Source of the DNA: Intestinibaculum porci
Lineage (GTDB): Bacteria > Bacillota_I > Bacilli_A > Erysipelotrichales > Coprobacillaceae
DNA length: 64,000 nt
Direction: 5' to 3'
Assembly: GCF_003925875.1 (NCBI RefSeq)
Contig: NZ_AP019309.1
Span: 2,046,001 to 2,110,000 of the forward strand
Part shown: piece after piece, positions 35,323-43,347 of the stretch
How the letters are laid out: the number at the start of each line of letters is the position of its first letter
Position numbering within the stretch: position 1 is the stretch's first letter
Notes under the pieces: generated by a model
Told to the model about the DNA's origin: nothing
Databases searched by the model: none
The model's input: only the letters and a program-made list of their open reading frames with translations
Translations under genes and position numbers: made by a program

Positions 35323-37027
35323 GGTCCTTTCCTCCTTCAATGAGTTTGACATAATGAACATTTTTAGCCATTAAGGCATCATGCGTGTCCACCTGCACTT
35401 TATGGTCATCGATAAAAACCACCTGATCAAGCTGCGGCAAAATGCTGAGACGATGGGTCATGAGTAAAATGATATGACCAGACAGCTTTCTTAAATGATC
35501 CAAAATCTTTTGCATCGTCGCTTCATCGACCGCAGAAAAAGGATCATCTAAAATGATAATAGGTTTTACGTGCGCTAACGCACGTGCTAATGCCACGCGA
35601 GCGGCCTGACCGCCCGATAACGTTAAACCGCCATTGCCAATCATTGTATCCATACCATCTTTAAAATGACTGACCTCTTCATCTAGACAGACGAGCTTTA
35701 AATACTCAGCCACGTCGATCTCATCACCTAAACTGATATTGTTAGCGATACTGTCACTTAGCAGCATTGGATCATGGCCCATATAGGTGATCGTTCCATG
35801 CCTATCATGGGGCGGAAGACTTTTAAGATCCTGCCCATTGATATAAATACGCCCCTGATAATTGGCTTCGCCAATGAGCGCTTTCCCTAGTAAGCTTTTC
35901 CCGCTGGCGACTTCACCGGTAATACCAATCATTTCATTTTGATGAAAGGTCATGTTTATATCACTAACAGCCGTTTCCTGATGACCAGGATAATACACCA
36001 TGACCTGATCAAAAGATAAATCTTCTAAAGCATTGAGATGATTTGGATAATTGTCATGAATAGGATCAGCCATTAAAGGCTGCAGACGCCCCCAGGAAAC
36101 TTGCGCTTTCTGCACCGCATTAAAGAGTTTAGCCGCATGGGAGACTTTTGTGGCTAATTTGGTAAAGCAGGCTAAAAAGGTTGTAAAGTTCGCTAAATTC
36201 CAGACTTTCCAGCCGCTATGTAAAACATTACGACCGCCAAAATAAATAATCAGGACCACGCCAAACATGGCAATCGCATCATACAACGGAGTTAAAGCCC
36301 CTTCAAAGATATTCGAAATCGCACTTTTATGTTCATAATCAGATAATTGCTTTTCATACCGCGCATTGACCCTCTCTTCGCGGCCATTAACACGATATAA
36401 CAAAGCATTAGTAATGCGATCCATCGTCATCGTATTAAGAATCGACTCACTTTCCTTATAGGCTTTATTGGCTTTGACCACCTGCTTTTTTAATAAATTG
36501 GCAATGATATACGCCAACGGGGTAAATAGACAAGCTAAAAGCGTTAAACGGACATCATAATAAAAAAGCATCGCTAAATAGGCAATCATGACAACACCGG
36601 TATCAAAGACTTCGGTGGTAAACTTGCGCATACCTTCAACGCAGCTATCCACATCACTGATGGCCTTCGTCATCAGGGAGCCCGTATCATCACCTAAGTG
36701 CCGATGCAATAAAGCATTATAAAGTAAACGGCGCATGGTTCTTGAAGTATGATTGGCAAAGATGCGCACACTGAAACGTTTGATCGCCCGAAAAATCTGC
36801 ACGAGTGCAATCACTAAAATATAAATAAGCGCTAAGCGCACTAAATCGATGGCTTCTATTTTCTTTTGTAAAAGATCATATAAGCCTTGGACAAGCTGGC
36901 CCTGGAAATAAGGTCCCGCCGCCATGCCAATATTATAAATAAGCCCAGAAATCGTGACGATGAATAGCACCGGTGCTTCGCGTCTAAAGTAACTGATCAG
37001 CTTTTCTGGATGACGGATAGATTTCAT
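35315..37027 (-). CDS. ABC exporter half-transporter (canonical signature)
   Basis: A 570-residue half-transporter with an N-terminal membrane domain and an ATPase domain. Walker A is GEVASGKSL, the signature is the canonical LSGGQAARVALARAL, and Walker B is IIILDDPFSAVDEA, with Asp where the catalytic Glu usually follows. The H-loop is LMTHRLS. One canonical and one degenerate partner is the usual design of heterodimeric exporters such as BmrCD or LmrCD. The ATG at 37027 opens the operon; I saw no adjacent regulator. Confidence 0.88.
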   Translation of the reverse strand: MKSIRHPEKLISYFRREAPVLFIVTISGLIYNIGMAAGPYFQGQLVQGLYDLLQKKIEAIDLVRLALIYILVIALVQIFRAIKRFSVRIFANHTSRTMRRLLYNALLHRHLGDDTGSLMTKAISDVDSCVEGMRKFTTEVFDTGVVMIAYLAMLFYYDVRLTLLACLFTPLAYIIANLLKKQVVKANKAYKESESILNTMTMDRITNALLYRVNGREERVNARYEKQLSDYEHKSAISNIFEGALTPLYDAIAMFGVVLIIYFGGRNVLHSGWKVWNLANFTTFLACFTKLATKVSHAAKLFNAVQKAQVSWGRLQPLMADPIHDNYPNHLNALEDLSFDQVMVYYPGHQETAVSDINMTFHQNEMIGITGEVASGKSLLGKALIGEANYQGRIYINGQDLKSLPPHDRHGTITYMGHDPMLLSDSIANNISLGDEIDVAEYLKLVCLDEEVSHFKDGMDTMIGNGGLTLSGGQAARVALARALAHVKPIIILDDPFSAVDEATMQKILDHLRKLSGHIILLMTHRLSILPQLDQVVFIDDHKVQVDTHDALMAKNVHYVKLIEGGKDHA

Positions 37028-37083
37028 GAAACTCCCCCTTTATCTTTCATGATAGTCTTCCTATTTCATGAATTCAATGTTTT

Positions 37084-37111
37084 AAAAACGAGAATCTACC
37101 TAAGATTCTCG
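37084..37111 (-). terminator. Terminator at the end of the broken kinase gene
   Basis: CGAGAATC, a short loop and GATTCTCG then TTTTTAAAA on the minus strand; the stop codon lies inside the stem. Confidence 0.8.
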
Positions 37112-37593
37112 TTGTATACTTTTAATTTTTCAATACGGAGGTGTAATCCCTGCGCGCATCTTTCAATCCGTTCTTCTGCAATATAAGCACGCTCCTGATG
37201 CGCATGCAAAAGCGCAATCCATCGCTGTGATGCCCTATATAAGGCAGCATAATCAATACTTTTATGTTCTTTTAAAACAATATGAAGGATTTCATCAAAA
37301 TCCCTATTTTGCTTAGTAAAGAATGTGCCATATGCATTTTCAAAATTCATCTCGTAAATCTGTTTTTGACTGCCCATTGCTTGCCCTGAGTCATAAATCG
37401 GTGCAACAGATCGCCATTTAAGCGTATTGACATCACGAATAATACCAAAATTGCCTAAGTGACGATCACAATTGATCATCAGGTAATCTAAAATGAACAT
37501 CTTTGTCAGATACTCAAAGGCACGAGGCACTTCGTGTTTGTTTAGAATTTCTCTATAATCTGCATAAAGATCTTCAGGTGACTTATGCACTAA
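37096..37593 (-). pseudogene. C-terminal fragment of a HipA-like kinase gene, cut off by an IS element
   Basis: Residues from LVHKSPEDLYADYREIL to the stop. It keeps the kinase catalytic loop NCDRHLGNFGIIRD (Asp and Asn of the HxD-x4-N pattern) and the metal-binding PIYDSGQAM. On its own it lacks the ATP-binding half. An in-frame GTG at 37590 could give a 164-residue peptide, but no ribosome binding site supports it. The reading frame continues exactly into 39740-39748 once the IS element is removed. Confidence 0.85.
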
Positions 37594-37773
37594 GTGAACC
37601 TCCCACGGCTAAAGCCGCGGGCATCTCTAACCTCCGCCTCAAAAGAAGCAGAGGAGAAATGATGACTCCCTGTCCCTGCATGCAACATGCCCGAACCGGT
37701 TTCCCTGGTTCGCTGACTGAAACTTATAGTTCCAGACAGCTTAGCTGCACTGACGGCAGGGCTGCCATGCTGA
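37594..37773 (-). ncRNA. Likely omega-RNA (TnpB guide scaffold) region
   Basis: The 180 bases between the tnpB stop and the right end are GC-rich and foldable. They end in a hairpin (37602-37621, CGGC/GCCG core) characteristic of the right end from which TnpB guide RNAs are made. The guide would be the flanking host sequence that begins TTAGTGCATAAG. The 5' limit probably lies inside tnpB. This is inferred from the family; no transcript evidence. Confidence 0.5.
37602..37621. repeat. Right-end palindrome of the IS605-type element
   Basis: Imperfect palindrome CCCACGGC / GCCGCGGG around TAAA, seven bases from the proposed right cleavage site; it would be recognised by TnpA as single-stranded DNA. 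Confidence 0.75.
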
Positions 37774-39150
37774 CTACTCTTCCGGCGCAGAGCAGACTGC
37801 AAGAGCCTGTCTGTACACGGAAAGGGTAATCTTGGTTCTCTTCGCGGCGTCAGGGACTTTTGCCGTAACGCGCGACCACTCAGTTTCTACGAGAGTGGAT
37901 TTAAGGAGACGCATCAGATAGCGTGCGCCTATATTATAGCTGGCGTTAAGATCGCAGTTGTACATCTTGCCGCTTTTAAACTGGCATACATCATACGGCG
38001 TATTTTCTGAAATCTCATGACCTCGCTTAACCCTCCCGCTACCGTCGAAGGCAAGGCGAGATGTATATTTCGGACTGACTGTAGCATAGCGGATACCGAT
38101 GCGGTGAAGCATTCCACATGTTTTGTGGAACACCTCCATCTTCCTCCACTGCGCTGTTTTTTCGGAGCCCCTAAAATTTCTGCTCAGATGCTCAAACACA
38201 ACAGCATCAGCGTGAACTTCTTCAGCAAAGGCAGCTATCTGATGTGCTGTCTGGCATGCGATGTTCATATTCGTGCCGAGTATCTTTGTATTGATGTGAC
38301 TGAGTGAAGCGTATCTGCCGGACTGGGCACGGATGCCTCTTTTTCTGTGTCTCAGATGTTCCAGACGGTCTTTCTCACCTGCAAGTCTTATAAATCGTCT
38401 TGCAGTAACAGTGCCGTCAGGCAGCATTGCCGAACACACAGCATCATTTCCTATTCCGAGATCAACGCCGACGATCACGTTCACATTTTCTCTCAGACTG
38501 GTCTTTTTGCGGGTAAGCACATAGGCAAAAACCCAGTGACCAAATGAGCGCACAAGGGACGGCGATGCCATTTTCCATCCGTCGGCCATCTTCTTTGAGA
38601 TATAATGAGCATCGCTGCTTTTAACCTTGATTCTATAATAGCACCAGTCCTTCCCGTTCCACAGCTTAACGGAAAGCGATCCGTCAGTGTTTGGAACGTA
38701 CATGTTGTCCTTGTAGAATGAAGGCGCAATATCCGGCCCGGCACAGAACTTAGGCGCATGACGTTTGGTTGGCCGCATGCCGTTACTGACGCGAGCATAC
38801 TGAATGTCTTCATATCGTTCAGTGTTTGATACGAATGATGACACATGGCCAATCGCACGCATGATCACATCTCTTCTGAGATATGAAGGAAATTTATAAT
38901 ATAGTCTGTCGAACGAAGAGTAGAGCGCACTTCTGTTTTTTGTGCTGTGAATCAGGCTCTCAACATATGTTTTTGCGTCCAGCGTATCAAGACCGCGGAT
39001 TTCATCCCAGTGAGAAACACAGACGTTAATAACATAGTTCAGTGTAGCATGATAAAGGTCAGATGTCATTCTGATATAGCGTGACACCTGCTGTGATATG
39101 CCTTTTGTATGCACTATATAGCGCGTAACATCTTTGTTTCCCTGATCCAT
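37774..39150 (-). CDS. tnpB: TnpB, RNA-guided nuclease of IS200/IS605 type, with degenerate zinc finger
   Basis: A 458-residue TnpB. The RuvC catalytic residues are present: Asp in IVGVDLGIGND, Glu in AVVFEHLSRNF, Asp in YNCDLNASYNIG. The usual four-cysteine zinc ribbon between the second and third motifs has lost its first pair: where TSRTCSxCG would stand the sequence reads TSRLAFDGSGR, leaving only Cys in DVCQF and YNCD. The N-terminal region is helical and basic. TnpB cuts the empty donor site with an RNA guide and so retains the element; whether this one is active is open. The ATG at 39150 follows AGGAGGAG. Confidence 0.88.
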   Translation of the reverse strand: MDQGNKDVTRYIVHTKGISQQVSRYIRMTSDLYHATLNYVINVCVSHWDEIRGLDTLDAKTYVESLIHSTKNRSALYSSFDRLYYKFPSYLRRDVIMRAIGHVSSFVSNTERYEDIQYARVSNGMRPTKRHAPKFCAGPDIAPSFYKDNMYVPNTDGSLSVKLWNGKDWCYYRIKVKSSDAHYISKKMADGWKMASPSLVRSFGHWVFAYVLTRKKTSLRENVNVIVGVDLGIGNDAVCSAMLPDGTVTARRFIRLAGEKDRLEHLRHRKRGIRAQSGRYASLSHINTKILGTNMNIACQTAHQIAAFAEEVHADAVVFEHLSRNFRGSEKTAQWRKMEVFHKTCGMLHRIGIRYATVSPKYTSRLAFDGSGRVKRGHEISENTPYDVCQFKSGKMYNCDLNASYNIGARYLMRLLKSTLVETEWSRVTAKVPDAAKRTKITLSVYRQALAVCSAPEE

Positions 39151-39171
39151 AGCGTACTCCTCCTTCCTGCT

Positions 39172-39633
39172 TTATCTCTTCTTTCTTGGGCGTCCGCCAA
39201 CTCCGCGTTTTGTGCGCTGCCCGCGGATATATGTTTCCACCTGCTCTCTGGTGCGGTCACTGACTGTAGCCACAAAATAAGACGGATTCCACAGATGTCC
39301 GCCCCATAGCTGTGACTTAATTTCAGGATGTGATCTGAAAAGGCGCCATGCCGAAGTTCCCTTGAGAACTTTTACTGCGTCCGATATGCATAGCTGCGGT
39401 CTGCAGTCTACGAGCATATGGATGTGATCCGGCATAGTTTCCATGGCAATGATGCCGATGCCAAGGTCCTCTGCAATTTCACGGATATCCTTTTTGAAGT
39501 CGGCTTCAACAGAGCCGATAATAACAGGCCTTCTGTATTTGGTGGCCCACACGATATGATACTGAAGAGAATACACGTATCCTCTTCCATGCGTAACATC
39601 TGAAAAATCAGTTGTATAAATATCTTCTTTCAT
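39172..39633 (-). CDS. tnpA: TnpA, Y1 (HUH) transposase of IS200/IS605 type
   Basis: A 153-residue single-strand transposase. The HUH motif is PDHIHMLVD near residues 70-78, and the catalytic Tyr lies in QVETYIRGQRTK near residue 138. The start LQYHIVWATKYRRPVI is classic for the family. The ATG at 39633 is close behind a TATAAT box, with AGGT as a weak binding site. It is encoded 21 bases upstream of tnpB in the same direction. The sequence appears intact, so the element may still move. Confidence 0.93.
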   Translation of the reverse strand: MKEDIYTTDFSDVTHGRGYVYSLQYHIVWATKYRRPVIIGSVEADFKKDIREIAEDLGIGIIAMETMPDHIHMLVDCRPQLCISDAVKVLKGTSAWRLFRSHPEIKSQLWGGHLWNPSYFVATVSDRTREQVETYIRGQRTKRGVGGRPRKKR

Positions 39634-39692
39634 ACCTATATTATACCATATGTGCATAAAAAAATAAGTTTTTATACGTTTTTTATAAAAAA

Positions 39693-39734
39693 GCCCGCCT
39701 TACTCATGACTAAAGTCACGAGCGTGCGGCGGGC
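39693..39734. repeat. Left-end palindrome of the IS605-type element
   Basis: Nested palindrome: outer arms GCCCGCC / GGCGGGC and inner arms CTCATGAC / GTCACGAG, just inside the proposed left cleavage site at TTGAC. Confidence 0.75.
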
Positions 39735-39739
39735 AAATC

Positions 39740-40971
39740 GTCAATTTCCGCATTTTTTAATAAGGCATAGGCAGTAATGAGCTCAGTGTTTTCATCAATA
39801 AAGCAAGGGCACTGCGAAACAACGACATCGCCTAAATATGTAACCGTATAAGGAACATAGGGAAGCTGCAAAGCTTCACTTAAAAACGTGCTTAACACTT
39901 CACAAAATGGCTCAAAGCCTTTTGCTTTATAAGAGCCCTTTAATAAATAGCGCTGATGATCTTCGCCTACAATCCATGATTTTTTAACATTCCATCAGAA
40001 GTATTATTCGGTGTAAACAAATCCGGCTGTTTTAACATTATCTTTCCGTCAAAAGTTGCTTCCTGATAATCATGAGAATGAAAATCATGATCAAAGAAAT
40101 TAATATCTTGCCACGATAATGGTGCGTTTACAGGATTCAGCCAGTACTGATCTGAAAGTGATAAGCCATAAGCCACATTTAATAATTCTAAGCCGTTTTT
40201 TATATGTAAATTGTATAATAATTCGTCCAGACCATCACGCCAGGACGGAATGCCGCGGCCACGAAACCATGAGGTGAGCGCCTGCGCATTTAAATGATGA
40301 TGCACAAAGCCTTCTAAAGGCGCATAGTCCTCATGCAAAACCTCCTCTATCTTGACGATATTCTGTGTCGCATTATTCATTATGACTTTTGCGACCTTCC
40401 TATTCTTATTCATCAAATAATAGGACGTAAAGCCTTCATGATAAGGATTTACGATAAAATAATCTTCATCCGGATAACGATTATAATGTTTCCCAAAGTG
40501 TGTTTCTTCCCATCTCGCACACTCCTGCTCTAAAACTGGAAAATCTAATGTCACCGCTAAATATGACTGCGCATAGCCTTTCACCTTTTGTTTGTAAAGT
40601 CGTAATGCGGCTTTTTCAAGTCGCTTTTGATTTTTATGAATATAATCAAGACGTTTTTGTAAGAGCTTTTGCGTGTTTTGATCATAGTTATTAAGAAGAA
40701 GCGGTATGATCGCTTTATAAGGAACTGGAAACATATTGGCAAGCATGGCTTTACCAATTCCGGTCTGACCATCATATAATCTCAAGATCGCTGGTGTAGA
40801 TCTTTTCAAACGGCCGTTTTCAAAATCACGATCACTTAAATCCGTGATGGGAATAAAATAAATCCAGTGAGAAAGTCTGATCACGATGCCACTTATCTCA
40901 TTTTTTAACATGTTTTTATGATTTTTTCTTAAATAATCCAGATAATCTGGCATGACTGTGTATAAGTGCAT
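39740..40971 (-). pseudogene. ToxN/AbiQ-like toxin domain fused to HipA-like kinase, N-terminal part, frameshifted
   Basis: Residues 1-165 match the ToxN/AbiQ pattern of type III toxins: LYTVMPDYLDYLRKN, GIVIRLSHWIYFIPITD, LANMFPVPYK, a run like RLDYIHKNQKRLEKAALRLY and DFPVLEQEC. From about residue 175 a HipA-like kinase follows: TSWFRGRGIPSWRDGLDELL, GLSLSDQYWLNP, DINFFDHDF. The frame breaks at a run of six T (39980-39985); one more base would continue it into SWIVGEDHQRYLLKGSYKAK and onward to 39740, where the IS element sits. ATG at 40971 with AGGAGGA. Two lesions make it a pseudogene, unless the first is a sequencing error. Confidence 0.85.
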
Positions 40972-40986
40972 AAGCATTCCTCCTCA

Positions 40987-41075
40987 CAAAAGAAAACAGA
41001 GGCAGTATTTTACCACCTCTGTTTATATCCAACTAAGGCTCTGGTTCTCCGATTTCGAAATCCATTGATTTCTTA
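40987..41075 (-). ncRNA. Candidate RNA antitoxin/leader upstream of the ToxN-like gene
   Basis: Between a promoter and the toxin-like gene lies a transcript of about 85 nt ending in a terminator: AACAGAGG (41023-41016), loop, CCTCTGTT (41002-40995), then TTTTCTTTT. The first 50 nt can fold: GGTT...AACC enclosing GAAATC-AATG-GATTTC. Promoter, short RNA, terminator, then toxin is the layout of type III toxin-antitoxin loci, though those normally have several tandem repeats and I see only one unit. A terminator of the glucosidase gene is the simpler alternative for the hairpin. Confidence 0.4.
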
Positions 41076-41080
41076 ACCCT

Positions 41081-41109
41081 ATTTTAACATGAGCCCATGC
41101 TTAAATCAA
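41081..41109 (-). promoter_or_regulatory. Promoter directly after the glucosidase stop
   Basis: TTGATT (41109-41104), a 17-base spacer and TAAAAT (41086-41081). It would start the short RNA and the ToxN-like gene. Confidence 0.6.
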
Positions 41110-42486
41110 TTAATCTAAATCTTCACCATTAGATTTGAAAGCTTTCGCAATCCAGTAGAATGATTTTTTAGGAATACGTTTTAAATCTTTAATGTCTTCA
41201 TCCGTACGGTTGACATAAACGAAGCCATAACGTTTCGCCACCTGGCATGAAGAAGAAGGAATATCAATTGGCCCCCAAGTGATATAGCCCAAACATGCGA
41301 CGCCATCTTCTAAGATCGCATTCTTCATTGCCTGGATATGTTCACGATGATATTTGATCCGATAATCATCATTAACGGTGCCTTCGCTATTTAATTCTTC
41401 ACGGGCACCCATTCCATTTTCTAAGATGAAGAGTGGTTTATGCCATCTTTCATACATATCATTCATGACCAGACGCAAACCGATGGCATCTTTTTCCCAG
41501 CCCCATTGTGTCGCTTCAAGATATTTATTCTTCACGACATGCTGATCCATAATATCACTATATGGTGTTGTCATATCTAAGTGCCCTTCTGATAAGACAT
41601 TTGATTTATAATATGAGAAACATAAATAATCACAAGTATATGTCAATAATTCTTCATCGCCTTCTTCGAAGGTTGGCATCCAGCCGCGATTTTTTAAATA
41701 GTTTTCATAGTAATATGGATACTTACCAGTTGCCTGAACTTCTGCCGTCCAGTAATTGACTAAATCACTGATCTGTCTGACAAATAAGTTGTTTTGTGGA
41801 GAGGTTGTTTCGGGATAGAACTGAGTAATCGTGGTCATCCCGCCAAATTTGGCATCAGGTACCAATTCTCTTAACGCTTTTACCGCTTTACAATGAGCGA
41901 TCATGACATTATGTGCAACCTGATACAAGAATTTTGCTTTGCTTTCGCCTTCAGGCACTTTTTCCGCATTAGAGTAAATTAAACTGCAGGCATGTAAGTT
42001 TTGTTCATTGAAACTCATCCAATGTTTAACACGATCACCGAAACGCTGCATGCAGACACGCGCATAACGTTCAAATAAATCCACTACTTTACGAGAGGCA
42101 AAGCCATTATATTCTTTAACTAATTTATAAGGCATATCGAAATGCACTAAAGTGATCATTGGGGTAATGCCATTCGCGATCAGTTCATCGATCAGGTTAT
42201 TATAGAAAGCAACGCCTTCTTCATTGACTTCGTCATCACCATTAGGAATAATACGTGACCAGGCAATTGAGAAACGATAGAAGTTAAAGCCCATCTGTTT
42301 CATTAACTGGATATCTTCTTTATAACGATGATATTCATCAATCGCTACCTTCCAGTCCGCATGGCCTTCAGGGGTTGGACGCACATCATAGATTGATAAG
42401 CCCTTTCCTCCTTCATCCCAGGCACCTTCCGTCTGGAATGATGAGACGCTGCCGCCCCAGTAAAAATCTTTAGGTAACTGTTTCAT
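41110..42486 (-). CDS. GH1 6-phospho-beta-glucosidase
   Basis: A 458-residue glycoside hydrolase family 1 enzyme. The acid/base Glu lies in HWMSFNEQNL near residue 163, and the nucleophile Glu in PLFILENGMGA near residue 355. The N-terminus FYWGGSVSSFQTEGAW is typical. The phospho-binding loop near the C-terminus (SSCQVAKRYGFVYVNR with following KRIPKKS) favours 6-phospho-glucosides from PTS uptake over free glucosides. No PTS gene adjoins it. The ATG at 42486 follows AGAGGAGGATT. Confidence 0.9.
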   Translation of the reverse strand: MKQLPKDFYWGGSVSSFQTEGAWDEGGKGLSIYDVRPTPEGHADWKVAIDEYHRYKEDIQLMKQMGFNFYRFSIAWSRIIPNGDDEVNEEGVAFYNNLIDELIANGITPMITLVHFDMPYKLVKEYNGFASRKVVDLFERYARVCMQRFGDRVKHWMSFNEQNLHACSLIYSNAEKVPEGESKAKFLYQVAHNVMIAHCKAVKALRELVPDAKFGGMTTITQFYPETTSPQNNLFVRQISDLVNYWTAEVQATGKYPYYYENYLKNRGWMPTFEEGDEELLTYTCDYLCFSYYKSNVLSEGHLDMTTPYSDIMDQHVVKNKYLEATQWGWEKDAIGLRLVMNDMYERWHKPLFILENGMGAREELNSEGTVNDDYRIKYHREHIQAMKNAILEDGVACLGYITWGPIDIPSSSCQVAKRYGFVYVNRTDEDIKDLKRIPKKSFYWIAKAFKSNGEDLD

Positions 42487-42562
42487 TTATAGAATCCTCC
42501 TCTTTTTTCGACACCACCACCTTATCAAATTCTCTATCCCTTTGCATGATATTTGCAGAAAG

Positions 42563-42587
42563 ATGAAAAAATACCATACTTTTTCAT
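42563..42587. repeat. Inverted repeat in the bgl-panT divergent region
   Basis: ATGAAAAA (42563-42570) and TTTTTCAT (42580-42587) around nine bases, between the divergent glucosidase and pantothenate operons; it may be an operator. The rest of 42487-42754 holds the rightward promoter and a 5' leader. Confidence 0.6.
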
Positions 42588-42609
42588 ATAGTTACCAATC
42601 GCAATTTTA

Positions 42610-42637
42610 TTGCATTTTAAAAGTCGTCGTTTATAAT
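42610..42637 (+). promoter_or_regulatory. Promoter of the pantothenate/CoA operon
   Basis: TTGCAT (42610-42615), a 16-base spacer and TATAAT (42632-42637). A leader of about 110 bases follows, with a hairpin TGATG-a-CCA / TGG-CATCA at about 42665-42686. Confidence 0.75.
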
Positions 42638-42754
42638 AAGAATGTCTTGAAGTTAGCACTTTTGTGATGACCATTTTGGCATCAACCGCTAAGGGATGGA
42701 CAAATTTATAGAAAGCGTTGCATCATTTGAGCAACAGTGGAGGAAAAATTTTAT

Positions 42755-43345
42755 ATGAAAAGAACAAAGAGCTTAACCTATCTCGCCCTTTTTATGGCGA
42801 TTGAAGCCGTCCTGGTGATGGTTCCCTTTTTAGGATTTATTCCGATCGGACCCTTAAGAGCCACGACCCTTCATATTCCCGTCATTATTGCGGCGATCGT
42901 TTTAGGAACCAGAGAAGGCTGCCTGGTCGGATTGATTTTTGGCTTATTTTCTTTATTCAATAACACCATTAATCCTACCGTCACTTCATTTGCCTTCTCG
43001 CCTTTTATCAGTGGTAATATTTTAAGCGCCGTGATCGCCATCGTGCCGCGCGTTTTAATCGGATTTGTATCTGGTGAAGTGTATCGTCTGATGAAAAACC
43101 GTTTTCCTACTGCCGGGATGTTTGTGAGCTCTTTTTTAGGTGCTCTGACCAACACAGCCCTGGTTTTAGGTGGGATTTATCTTTTATTCGGCCAGGCCTA
43201 TGCCAAAGCCTTAGGCCGCAGTTTTGCGTCATTAGCACCTTATTTTATTTCTGTAATGAGTACCCAGAGCTTACTTGAAGCCGTGGTCGGCGCGATTGTT
43301 GCCGTCGCCGTTTCCAAAGCTCTGCTTAAAGTCAAGAGAGGATAG
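42755..43345 (+). CDS. panT: ECF transporter S component, probably pantothenate (PanT)
   Basis: A 196-residue membrane protein with about six segments and the S-component look (LALFMAIEAVLVMVPFLGFI, GPLRATTLHIPVIIAAIVLG, NPTVTSFAFSPFISG). It would bind the vitamin and share the general ECF module encoded elsewhere. The substrate is inferred from its place two bases before coaBC and upstream of coaX. The ATG at 42755 follows GGAGG; the frame opens earlier at a GTG that is itself part of that binding site. Confidence 0.85.
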   Translation: MKRTKSLTYLALFMAIEAVLVMVPFLGFIPIGPLRATTLHIPVIIAAIVLGTREGCLVGLIFGLFSLFNNTINPTVTSFAFSPFISGNILSAVIAIVPRVLIGFVSGEVYRLMKNRFPTAGMFVSSFLGALTNTALVLGGIYLLFGQAYAKALGRSFASLAPYFISVMSTQSLLEAVVGAIVAVAVSKALLKVKRG

Positions 43346-43347
43346 TT

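Larger units (their letters stand above)
37594..39739 (-). mobile_element. IS200/IS605-family element with tnpA and tnpB
   Basis: An element of 2146 bases carrying a Y1 transposase and a TnpB gene, both on the minus strand. It has subterminal imperfect palindromes instead of inverted repeats, and no target duplication is expected. The left end follows TTGAC (39744-39740); the right end is GGTTCAC (37600-37594). These limits are chosen because joining 39740 to 37593 restores an uninterrupted kinase reading frame (IDLVHKSPED). Confidence 0.85.

Noticed and set aside
37602-37621. Palindromes at the IS605-type ends as possible CRISPR or terminator units
   Set aside because: They are single palindromes at element ends with no spacer-repeat periodicity, and their position fits TnpA recognition hairpins. 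No CRISPR array was seen anywhere in the window.
42705-42730. cre-like AAAGCGTTGCA upstream of panT
   Set aside because: At least two mismatches to the consensus, and it sits inside the transcribed leader; not convincing.
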